Shown: positions 7,185-13,162 of the stretch, piece by piece
How the letters are laid out: each line of letters starts with the position of its first letter
Position numbering within the stretch: the stretch's first letter is position 1
Assembly (NCBI GenBank): GCA_023666975.1
Contig: JAMPAW010000091.1
Coordinates: 1-13,162, forward strand
From: Clostridium sp.
GTDB taxonomy: Bacteria; Bacillota_A; Clostridia; Lachnospirales; Lachnospiraceae
Direction: 5' to 3'
DNA: 13,162 bases
Made by a program: the position numbers and the translations under genes
Notes under the pieces: model-generated
The model's input: the letters and a program-made list of their open reading frames with translations, nothing else
Told to the model about the DNA's origin: nothing
The model's database searches: none

Positions 7185-8756
7185 ATGAATGACGAAAGTA
7201 CGGGAATGTACCTGTTAAAAAAAGGGAAAAAAGGTTTGCTCAGGCTGGTGTTCAGCCGTCTGGGATTGATTCTCGTGCTGTTTCTGGTACAGGTATTCTT
7301 TTTGCTTTGTGTGTTTTGGCGGTTTAGTGAATTTCTTCCACACATTATGGGAAGTACAGTCGTATTTACCGTAATCATGATTCTGTATTTGTTTAACTGC
7401 GATTTTGAATCAGATGTAAAGCTGACGTGGCTGATGATGATTATGCTGTTTCCGGTATTTGGGGCAATGTTTCTGCTCTATACAAGGACGGAGATTGGAC
7501 ATCGGGCAATTAAGGCCCGGCTTCAGCAGTTAATTGGCGAGACAAAGGAAAGCATTCCGCAGTCTGAGGAAACCATGCGCAGGCTGCAGGAAGACAGCCC
7601 GGAAAGTGCAGCGCTGACACATTATATTAACCGGACAGGCTGTTATCCGGTCTATGACAATACGCAGGTCACCTATTTTCCGCTCGGTGAGGATAAATTC
7701 CAGGAATTGCTGGTACAGTTGGAGCAGGCAGAGCATTTTATTTTTCTGGAATATTTTATTATAGAAGAAGGGCTGATGTGGGGAAAGGTTCTGGAAATAC
7801 TGGCGAAAAAGGCAGCAGAAGGCGTGGAAGTAAGGGTATTGTATGACGGCACCTGTGAATTTTCTACGCTTCCGCTTGATTATCCGAAGCGGCTTAAGAA
7901 GCTTGGAATCCAGTGCAAAATGTTTGCGCCGCTGTCGCCTTTTGTGTCTACGCACTATAATTACCGTGACCATAGAAAGATTCTGGTTATTGACGGGCAT
8001 ACCGCATTTAACGGCGGGGGGAATCTGGCAGATGAGTATATCAATCAGGTGGAGAAATATGGACACTGGAAGGACACTGCCGTGATGATTCAGGGAAAAG
8101 CAGTGGCAAATTTTACGCTGATGTTTTTACAGATGTGGAATCTGGATGAGAAAACCGTGGAATTTGACAAATATATTCACGTTCCGGTAGAGCCGAAACG
8201 AAACGCTATGGGATATGTGCTTCCGTTTGGGGATTATCCGCTTGATAAGGACAAAGTCGGGGAGCGTGTATATATGGATATTCTCAACCAGTCGCAGAAA
8301 TATGTGCATATCATGACGCCATATCTGATTTTGGATAGCGAAATGCAGGCGGCACTTCAGTTTGCTGCGGAACGGGGCATGGATGTGCGGATTATCCTGC
8401 CGGGGATTCCCGACAAAAAGATTCCGTATGCACTGGCAAAAACCCACTATGCGGTCTTGTTAAAGTCCGGGGTAAAAATCTATGAATATACCCCCGGTTT
8501 TGTCCATGCCAAAGTATTTGTCAGTGATGACATCAAGGCGGTAGTCGGCACAATTAATCTGGATTACCGAAGCCTTTATCATCATTTTGAATGTGCAACC
8601 TATATGTGCCATACGGAATGTATTTCGGATATTGAAAAGGATTTTCAGGACACCCTTACAAAATGCCGGGAGGTAACACTGGAAACCGTGTCAAAGAGAA
8701 AATGGGGAATGAAGATGCTGGGCTATATTACGAAGGCGCTGGCGCCGTTGTTGTAA
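7185..8756 (+). CDS. cls: Cardiolipin synthase, phospholipase D superfamily
   Basis: This 523-residue membrane enzyme joins two phosphatidylglycerol molecules to give cardiolipin and glycerol at the cytoplasmic membrane. Three hydrophobic segments lie at the N-terminus (about residues 20-42, 50-70 and 75-98). Two phospholipase-D HKD motifs follow: HRKILVID (263-270) with a downstream GGGN, and HAKVFVSD (441-448) with a downstream GTINLDYRS. Both catalytic His-Lys-Asp sets are intact. Length and layout match bacterial Cls of the ClsA type, with extra N-terminal residues as is common in Clostridia. The gene stands alone, with its own promoter and a terminator about 80 bp downstream. Other phospholipase-D phosphatidyltransferases are possible but less likely, given the membrane segments and motif spacing. 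Confidence 0.93.
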   Translation: MNDESTGMYLLKKGKKGLLRLVFSRLGLILVLFLVQVFFLLCVFWRFSEFLPHIMGSTVVFTVIMILYLFNCDFESDVKLTWLMMIMLFPVFGAMFLLYTRTEIGHRAIKARLQQLIGETKESIPQSEETMRRLQEDSPESAALTHYINRTGCYPVYDNTQVTYFPLGEDKFQELLVQLEQAEHFIFLEYFIIEEGLMWGKVLEILAKKAAEGVEVRVLYDGTCEFSTLPLDYPKRLKKLGIQCKMFAPLSPFVSTHYNYRDHRKILVIDGHTAFNGGGNLADEYINQVEKYGHWKDTAVMIQGKAVANFTLMFLQMWNLDEKTVEFDKYIHVPVEPKRNAMGYVLPFGDYPLDKDKVGERVYMDILNQSQKYVHIMTPYLILDSEMQAALQFAAERGMDVRIILPGIPDKKIPYALAKTHYAVLLKSGVKIYEYTPGFVHAKVFVSDDIKAVVGTINLDYRSLYHHFECATYMCHTECISDIEKDFQDTLTKCREVTLETVSKRKWGMKMLGYITKALAPLL

Positions 8757-8763
8757 AAGACTA

Positions 8764-8866
8764 TTGCAATAAAAATATCATATGTTATAATGGCAGTAGC
8801 CAAGAATGATATAAGTGTCAAGGCAGACATAATGAAAAACCCAGAGGTCGTAACTCTGGGTTTTTC
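8764..8866 (+). ncRNA. Candidate small RNA: strong promoter close to an intrinsic terminator
   Basis: TTGCAA (8764-8769), a 16-bp spacer and a perfect TATAAT (8786-8791) with extended TG (8783-8784) form a strong-looking promoter just after the cardiolipin synthase stop. Transcription from near 8798 would meet the terminator ending at 8865, giving an RNA of about 68 nt with a structured 3' end and U tail, the usual shape of a bacterial small RNA. The only frame inside is 14 codons (8832-8876), begins without a good ribosome binding site and overlaps the terminator. The alternative is a relic promoter, or one for read-through antisense to the MFS gene. Confidence 0.4.
8835..8865. terminator. 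Bidirectional terminator between convergent cls and MFS genes
   Basis: AAAAACCCAGAG (8835-8846) pairs perfectly with CTCTGGGTTTTT (8854-8865) around a 7-nt loop. T runs lie at the 3' end on both strands, so it can stop transcription of cls from the left and of the MFS gene (stop codon at 8911) from the right. Confidence 0.92.
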
Positions 8867-8910
8867 TGTGTTCTAGTTGTCACTGTCATTTCTGGCTAGT
8901 GCTTGTATAT

Positions 8911-10203
8911 TTACTCTTCCAACTGCCAAATCTGTTTATTATGCCGGAAATACAGGCATATTGCAATTCCTGCAAAGGCGATAAAAAAGAACAGAAATGC
9001 TGCTCCGGAGCCTTTGCCGTTTCCAAACATCTGCACGAGAATGCTATTTCCGGATTGTGCGGCCATGATTGGTTCAAATACCCGGTCTACTAAAAATCCA
9101 CCCAGAAAATACCCGATTGGTATCGTAAAAAACTGCAATGAATTTCTGACGGAGTATACCCGCCCCTGCATTTGTTCCGGTACACGTAAGCGCAGAATCG
9201 CATCGAGGTTGGTATTCATAAGCGGTATCGAAATCCAGCCGAGAAATCCGCCGATACACCAGACGAGTGGTGTTTGGCCAAATGCCAGCAGGAAATTTTC
9301 CGTACTCATGGAAAACAGCAGACAGTTGCAGATTACGCGAACCCGGCTTTTGGGTGTTTTCATAAACGATGCCAGTATACTTCCTGCAAACGTGGTAATG
9401 CCGATTACGGCATTGACCAAGCCCAGTGCCTGTTCGCTTCCGCCGTTTCTGGAAAGCATCATTGCCGGAAATGCTGCATCATAAATGGATGCCACCAAAT
9501 TGATTGCCGCTAGAAACAGAATCAGATTAAAAATTCCCTGTTCCTGTTTTAAATAGGTGATCCCTTTCTTTACGGAAACCAAAAGTTTTTCTGCTGCATC
9601 TGTACTTTCTTCATTTTCCGGAATCCGAATACCGAATGCCAGTGTGCAAAAGGCAATGCAGAATGTAAACAGGTCAAAAGCAATCACGGCTCCCATGCCT
9701 GCGATTCCCAAAACAGCCGTAGCGATAATCGGTGTCATGATAGAATTGAGGGAGTTCGCAAAATAGCGCAGTCCCCCTACTCTCTGGTAGTATTTCTTTG
9801 GCAGAACCCTTGTGGTCGCCACCTCAGATGCAGGCTGCTGCACGGTATTCATCAGTCCGTTTACCGCATTAATGACATAAATATGCCATATCTGTAAATT
9901 GCCGCTCTGTAAAAGGAAGAGCATAACAATTGTTGTCAGCGCAGCGATCGAATCGCATACCAGCATAGTCCTTTTTTTGTTCCATTTATCGCTCAATGCA
10001 CCGGCAAAGATGCTGAGCAGCACATAAGGCGCATAGGAACTCACCATTAAAAGTGCGGTCGTCAGCGCAGAACCTTTCTGGGTATAAGACCAGATAACCA
10101 GCGCATAACTTGTCATGGCACTGCCGAGGCCGGAAAAGGACTGGGTAATCCAAAGTAGTAAAAATGTTTTTGTTTCCTGTATTGTTTTTATATAATTTTT
10201 CAT
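8911..10203 (-). CDS. MFS permease, macrolide/drug-efflux-like (DHA3 type)
   Basis: This 430-residue polytopic membrane protein has about 12 hydrophobic segments. The N-terminal TFLLLWITQSFSGLGSAMTSYALV opening and motif A, GALSDKWNKKR (68-78), between helices 2 and 3 are typical of the proton-driven MFS subgroup that includes Mef and EntS-like exporters. A PEQMQGRVYS block lies in the second half. It probably exports a drug or small metabolite; the substrate cannot be told. The frame extends upstream to 10257, but the start at 10203 is chosen because AAGGAG sits eight bases before that ATG and because the upstream residues do not look like family sequence. No regulator gene lies next to it. 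No convincing promoter was found, though a short inverted repeat (CCC-CTG/CAG-GGG, 10261-10280) lies about 60 bp before the start. Confidence 0.9.
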   Translation of the reverse strand: MKNYIKTIQETKTFLLLWITQSFSGLGSAMTSYALVIWSYTQKGSALTTALLMVSSYAPYVLLSIFAGALSDKWNKKRTMLVCDSIAALTTIVMLFLLQSGNLQIWHIYVINAVNGLMNTVQQPASEVATTRVLPKKYYQRVGGLRYFANSLNSIMTPIIATAVLGIAGMGAVIAFDLFTFCIAFCTLAFGIRIPENEESTDAAEKLLVSVKKGITYLKQEQGIFNLILFLAAINLVASIYDAAFPAMMLSRNGGSEQALGLVNAVIGITTFAGSILASFMKTPKSRVRVICNCLLFSMSTENFLLAFGQTPLVWCIGGFLGWISIPLMNTNLDAILRLRVPEQMQGRVYSVRNSLQFFTIPIGYFLGGFLVDRVFEPIMAAQSGNSILVQMFGNGKGSGAAFLFFFIAFAGIAICLYFRHNKQIWQLEE

Positions 10204-10308
10204 AGACTTTGCTCCTTCTTTTTGTAACCAATTTTGTCCTGCAAAATGGATTGTCATTTATCCCCGCTGCTTGTCAGGGGATGTTTGTTGACTTGGTGAT
10301 GAAAATTC

Positions 10309-10372
10309 GCAAAGTCCTAGAGCAGTTTTTCTCTACTCCATGCAATCCTGCCCTAGAAGACTTTGCATGGAG
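10309..10372. repeat. Interleaved pair of long inverted repeats
   Basis: Arm A, GCAAAGTCCTAGAGCAG (10309-10325), pairs with CTGCCCTAGAAGACTTTGC (10348-10366), apart from one G-U/mismatch position and a two-base bulge. Arm B, CTCCATGCAA (10336-10345), pairs perfectly with TTGCATGGAG (10363-10372). B's left arm lies in A's loop, and the right arms of A and B overlap at 10363-10366, so in RNA the two hairpins would compete or form a pseudoknot-like fold. It lies 60 bp after the stop of the 146-residue gene and about 105 bp before the MFS start on the same strand. No T run follows, so it is not a simple terminator. Confidence 0.75.
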
Positions 10373-10431
10373 CTGTTGCAATGCATAAAATCATAATGAA
10401 TTACCTCGCTTGTGATAATTTTACAATAAAC

Positions 10432-10872
10432 CTATTTTATAATGTCTGGCTGTGCCGTTACCTTTACGCTGACCTCTAAGATCTGTGAACGGTCAACGTA
10501 TGGAACGCCCATCGCCAGAAAAGCTTCCTTTATCATATCAACAATGGTGTCCGTCTCACCATTTTGTGGAATTAAAACCTTCGGGATCTCGATTTTGTTG
10601 ATAAAATAATGAACCTTTAAATCACCGTCATGCCGGTCGCCTTCGGTGGCTTCTGTAACCTCGATTTGTACCGTATTGCCGTCAATATATAACCCGTAAC
10701 CGATTGGCACGTCAAAAGAGCCTCCACCCCGCTCATATAAGACCATGTTCCGATCCCGGTCGATCGTCCACCAGCCGGGATTTAACGCATCTCCCGTCAT
10801 GCTTGTGAAAGCGATAGAACGAAAGAATTCTTTATCCTTGTTCTCTGTGATTTCTTCACTGACAAATGCCAT
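10432..10872 (-). CDS. Hypothetical protein, 146 residues
   Basis: No family was recognised. The protein is soluble, mildly acidic and without a signal peptide or membrane helix. The central part looks beta-rich: GWWTIDRDRNMVLYERGGGS, then YGLYIDGNTVQIEV. A short helix-like segment (TIVDMIKEAFLAMGV) follows in the C-terminal third. The conserved-looking WW and the Gly-rich loop could mark a small-molecule binding or beta-sandwich fold, but this is a guess. The start is supported by GGGGAGGG (complement of 10880-10887) eight bases before the ATG at 10872. The gene is preceded by a long structured leader and its own promoter, and followed by the interleaved inverted repeats. It may share a transcript with the MFS gene 228 bp further on, but their separation argues against tight coupling. 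Confidence 0.75.
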   Translation of the reverse strand: MAFVSEEITENKDKEFFRSIAFTSMTGDALNPGWWTIDRDRNMVLYERGGGSFDVPIGYGLYIDGNTVQIEVTEATEGDRHDGDLKVHYFINKIEIPKVLIPQNGETDTIVDMIKEAFLAMGVPYVDRSQILEVSVKVTAQPDIIK

Positions 10873-10905
10873 CGTGTTCCCTCCCCTTATGTCGTTCGTT
10901 AGGTG

Positions 10906-10935
10906 ATTGCGAAATGCTTTTGCGGATTTCGCAAT
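10906..10935 (-). promoter_or_regulatory. Perfect 10-bp inverted repeat in the leader of the 146-residue gene
   Basis: ATTGCGAAAT (10906-10915) and ATTTCGCAAT (10926-10935) are separated by exactly 10 bp and lie 34-63 bp before the start codon. They may act as an operator for a dimeric repressor or as an RNA hairpin in the leader. The 20-bp centre-to-centre spacing suits a protein dimer on one DNA face. Confidence 0.6.
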
Positions 10936-10973
10936 TGTTTGATGTAAATTATTTTACCATAATGAAGCTCGCT

Positions 10974-11046
10974 GATGCTCGCGCAGGTTATCAACCTCGC
11001 TCTGCTCGGCTAGTAATATTTTATCATGACAGGCAAAAAACGTAAA
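10974..11046 (-). promoter_or_regulatory. Promoter region of the 146-residue gene with GCTCGC-type repeats
   Basis: On the minus strand, TTTACG (complement of 11041-11046), a 17-bp spacer ending in TGA, and TAAAAT (complement of 11018-11023) form a plausible extended -10 promoter. A second TGGTAAAAT-type -10 lies nearer the gene (around 10955). Between them are repeats of the pattern GAGCnnAGCGAG and a GGTT-GAT-AACC hairpin (10986-10996). The leader from the distal promoter would be about 140 nt and include the 10-bp inverted repeat. Confidence 0.5.
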
Positions 11047-11129
11047 GAAAAAGATTTCTGATTTTGCGGATGCCAATTTGTGGTTATGTTTGAAAATAGC
11101 GGAAAAGGAATCGCTAAATAGTTGGTTTT

Positions 11130-11166
11130 GTGTTATACTGGGTAGAAAAGAACGGAAAACGGGAGG
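11130..11166 (+). promoter_or_regulatory. Extended -10 promoter and ribosome binding site of the second AAA-ATPase gene
   Basis: TGTTATACT (11131-11139) is an extended -10 element. No -35 at 16-18 bp is convincing. The ribosome binding site GGGAGG (11161-11166) sits nine bases before the ATG at 11176. Together with the opposite-facing promoter at 11018-11046, this makes 10873-11175 a divergent control region. Confidence 0.5.
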
Positions 11167-11175
11167 TGCTGTGGT

Positions 11176-12876
11176 ATGGAGTATAAACCGCTGCCGGTAG
11201 GCGTTGATGATTATGAAAAATTGATTACCCGCGGGTATTATTTTATTGACAAGACATTATTTATAAAGGAATTGCTGGATAAAAAAGGAGATGTTAATCT
11301 CTTCACCCGTCCAAGGCGTTTTGGAAAGACGTTGAGCCTCAGTATTTTGCAGTATTTTTTTGAGGATGCCAGGGACCGCAGGGGGGAGAAGAAAGATCAC
11401 CGCTATCTCTTTGAAGGGAAGAAGATTATGCAGGCAGGGGAGGCGTATCTTTCCGGCATGGGGCAGTATCCCGTGATCAGTTTGTCGTTAAAATCCGGAA
11501 AACAGCCGAATTACCGCATGGCTTATGCGAGCCTGATTGATGAGATACAGAAGGAATATGAACGGCATATGTATGTTTTGCAGGAAGAGGCATTGGCAAA
11601 GGCGCAGAAGGAAAAATTTGAAGCGCTGATGGATGGAACCGCCGAGGAGATAGACTATGCCAAAGCGCTGGAGTTTTTATCAAAATGTCTGGAGGCGGTG
11701 CACGGCAAGAAGACGATTATCTTAATTGATGAGTATGATGTGCCGCTGGAAAATGCATTTATGGAAGGATTCTATGAGGAGATGATCGGATTTATCCGTT
11801 CCCTGTTTGAGTCGGCATTGAAGACAAACAGCAGTCTGGAATTTGCCGTGATTACAGGGTGTCTGCGCATCAGCAAAGAAAGTATTTTTACGGGGATGAA
11901 TAATCTGAAAATCATTTCCATACTCAATGAGAAATATGATGAGTATTTTGGCTTTACATGTGACGAGGTAAAGCAAATTTGTGAAGATTACCACATTCCC
12001 CAAAAATATGACACATTTCGGCAATGGTATAATGGCTACATTTTTGGAAATGCCAATGTATATAATCCGTGGAGTGTCATTCAGTTTATGGACGACCTCA
12101 TCGAAAATGTCAACTGCCTGCCCTCCTCCTATTGGGCGAATACCAGTTCCAACAGCATTGTGCGGAGTTTGGTTGAAATGGCAGATGAGGACACAAAAAA
12201 GGAGATCGAAGCCCTGATTGAAGGCGGCACCATTACCAAGCCAATCCATGAGGATATCACCTATGACGAGATTTATAAGACAATGGACAATTTGTGGAAT
12301 TTTCTGTTTTTCACCGGATATCTGAAAAAGGGGAAGCTGTGGATGGATGAAAAGACGAGCCAGCAGTATGTGGAGCTGACGATTCCCAACGCAGAGGTAA
12401 AATATATTTTTCGGACAAAAGTGTTATCCTGGTTCGATGAAAAGGTGCATGCCAAAGACCGGACGGAGCTGTTTCAGGCAGTCGTCAGCCATGATGCGGA
12501 GAAACTGGAAGAGCAGATCGGGGAGCTTTTGATGGAAACGATCAGCTTTAATGATGCCTATGAAAGTTTTTACCACGGCTTTCTGGCAGGCATTTTATCG
12601 GGAATGAAAGGGTATACGGTGAAATCCAACCGAGAGGGCGGACGTGGCAGAAGTGATTTATTTATCAAGCCGGTGTCACGGAGAAAGGCAGCCTATGTAG
12701 TGGAATTTAAGATTGCCGGAAGTATTCGGGAACTGGAGGACAAGGCGGAGGAGGCGATCCGCCAGATTGAGGAGAAGGACTATATCAAGGAGATTCAGGA
12801 TGACGGATATGAAATGGTGCATAAATTCGGGATTGCCTTTATGGGAAAGGACTGTCTGGTGAAGTTTTCTGCTTAG
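11176..12876 (+). CDS. AAA-ATPase-like protein with C-terminal PD-(D/E)XK nuclease domain (copy 2)
   Basis: At 566 residues, this is the same family as the gene at 1595 but clearly diverged. It opens with the hallmark PLPVGVDDYEKL and YYFIDKTLFI (5-30), followed by P-loop variant RPRRFGKTL (45-53), Walker B TIILIDEYDVP (180-190) and TGCLRISKESIF with Arg231. NPWS and YWANTSSNS blocks are shared with copy 1. The C-terminal nuclease domain has FYHGF, then GRSD (Asp494) and VEFK (Glu510, Lys512), so the D...ExK core is complete. Copy 2 carries extra residues after the first AAA strands (a charged ARDRRGEKKDHR insertion) and in the NPWS-YWANTS interval. The protein is cytoplasmic and probably nucleic-acid directed; the role of the family is unknown. 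No Uma2 gene follows. A different gene begins 27 bp downstream, probably on the same transcript. Confidence 0.9.
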   Translation: MEYKPLPVGVDDYEKLITRGYYFIDKTLFIKELLDKKGDVNLFTRPRRFGKTLSLSILQYFFEDARDRRGEKKDHRYLFEGKKIMQAGEAYLSGMGQYPVISLSLKSGKQPNYRMAYASLIDEIQKEYERHMYVLQEEALAKAQKEKFEALMDGTAEEIDYAKALEFLSKCLEAVHGKKTIILIDEYDVPLENAFMEGFYEEMIGFIRSLFESALKTNSSLEFAVITGCLRISKESIFTGMNNLKIISILNEKYDEYFGFTCDEVKQICEDYHIPQKYDTFRQWYNGYIFGNANVYNPWSVIQFMDDLIENVNCLPSSYWANTSSNSIVRSLVEMADEDTKKEIEALIEGGTITKPIHEDITYDEIYKTMDNLWNFLFFTGYLKKGKLWMDEKTSQQYVELTIPNAEVKYIFRTKVLSWFDEKVHAKDRTELFQAVVSHDAEKLEEQIGELLMETISFNDAYESFYHGFLAGILSGMKGYTVKSNREGGRGRSDLFIKPVSRRKAAYVVEFKIAGSIRELEDKAEEAIRQIEEKDYIKEIQDDGYEMVHKFGIAFMGKDCLVKFSA

Positions 12877-12903
12877 ACGGAGAAAATGCAGCGGGAGAAA
12901 TGA

Positions 12904-13162
12904 ATGACAAAAAAGGAATTTAAACGTGCCATGCAGTGTGGGCTTGGCAGATGTATTCAGGAATTGAAAACCTGTGGCAATACCGGGAAGTACCGTGATA
13001 TTGTCTTATGGGGATGTACGCATAAGATTACTTATGATACACAATGTGAGGGAACCAAAAGCAATTATTTATACCAGATGGTAAAGTGTTATCCGGATGA
13101 GGATTTCTTTATTGAGGCAGTGATACCCTGTTTTTACAGGAGCATCCACAAATCGGATTGGA
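12904..13162 (+). CDS. Unrecognised protein, N-terminal 86 residues (runs off the window)
   Basis: ATG 12904 follows GGGAG (12893-12897) at a proper distance, and the frame stays open to the window end. The visible part begins MTKKEFKRAMQCGLGRCI, with a charged, probably helical start. It continues through RDIVLWGCTHKITYDTQCEG, then SNYLYQMVKCYPDEDFFIEAV. Six cysteines in 86 residues (11, 17, 24, 38, 48, 62) and one more near residue 76 make it Cys-rich for a cytoplasmic protein. There is no signal peptide. I recall similar YDTQCEG-bearing hypothetical proteins in Firmicutes, but no function. It starts 27 bp after the second AAA/PD-(D/E)XK gene with no terminator between, so the two are likely co-transcribed and may work together. 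Confidence 0.75.
   Translation, partial: MTKKEFKRAMQCGLGRCIQELKTCGNTGKYRDIVLWGCTHKITYDTQCEGTKSNYLYQMVKCYPDEDFFIEAVIPCFYRSIHKSDW

Noticed and set aside
7530..8066. 178-codon minus-strand frame opposite cls
   Set aside because: It is the complement of the first phospholipase-D domain, with no start signals.
8832..8876. 14-codon frame over the convergent terminator
   Set aside because: The sequence is dictated by the terminator stem and no good ribosome binding site precedes it.
8903..9484. 193-codon plus-strand frame opposite the MFS gene
   Set aside because: It is an antisense shadow; the minus strand encodes a complete MFS permease here.
10309..10372. Ordinary rho-independent terminator of the 146-residue gene
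   Set aside because: The stems have long loops and no T run follows on the minus strand.
11722..12249. 175-codon minus-strand frame opposite the second AAA-ATPase gene
   Set aside because: It is a shadow of conserved ATPase coding sequence.

Overview
The window looks like chromosomal DNA of an anaerobic Firmicute, most likely a gut Lachnospiraceae or close Clostridia relative. This is inferred from strong AGGAGG-type ribosome binding sites, sigma-A promoters with extended -10 elements, moderate GC, and the protein content: AAA-ATPase/PD-(D/E)XK proteins in more than one copy, a secreted tyrosine-rich fibronectin-III-like protein and a Gram-positive type cardiolipin synthase. No species can be named from the sequence alone.

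Layout. (1) 2-1102 (+) is the 3' part of an ABC exporter half-transporter, closed by a strong intrinsic terminator. (2) 1103-1594 has no large gene. It holds a 20-bp tandem repeat array, tiny reading frames inside and after the array, and a promoter. (3) 1595-3286 (+) encodes an AAA-ATPase-like/PD-(D/E)XK protein, followed 33 bp later by a Uma2-type nuclease-fold protein (3320-3853). The two are probably one transcript. (4) 3854-4245 holds a possible gene remnant ending in nine G residues, directly before a full-consensus promoter. (5) 4246-6891 (+) encodes an 881-residue exported protein with about five fibronectin-III-like domains, then a terminator. (6) 7185-8756 (+) encodes a cardiolipin synthase with its own promoter. 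(7) 8757-8910 is a convergent intergenic segment with a strong promoter only about 75 bp before a bidirectional terminator, which makes it a small-RNA candidate. (8) 8911-10203 (-) encodes an MFS drug-efflux-like permease, and 10432-10872 (-) an unrecognised 146-residue protein. Between them lie interleaved inverted repeats. (9) 10873-11175 is a divergent control region. (10) 11176-12876 (+) encodes a second, divergent AAA-ATPase-like/PD-(D/E)XK protein, followed 27 bp later by the start of an unrecognised cysteine-containing protein that runs off the window.

How the genes relate. The ABC exporter, cardiolipin synthase, MFS pump and secreted protein all act at the envelope, but each has separate signals and nothing shows a common pathway. 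The most unusual content is the pair of AAA/PD-(D/E)XK proteins, each followed closely by a different small gene (Uma2 in one case, an unknown protein in the other). The biological role of this ATPase-nuclease family is not established, so the cassettes are candidates for an undescribed defence, selfish or DNA-processing function. The sequence alone does not prove any of these.
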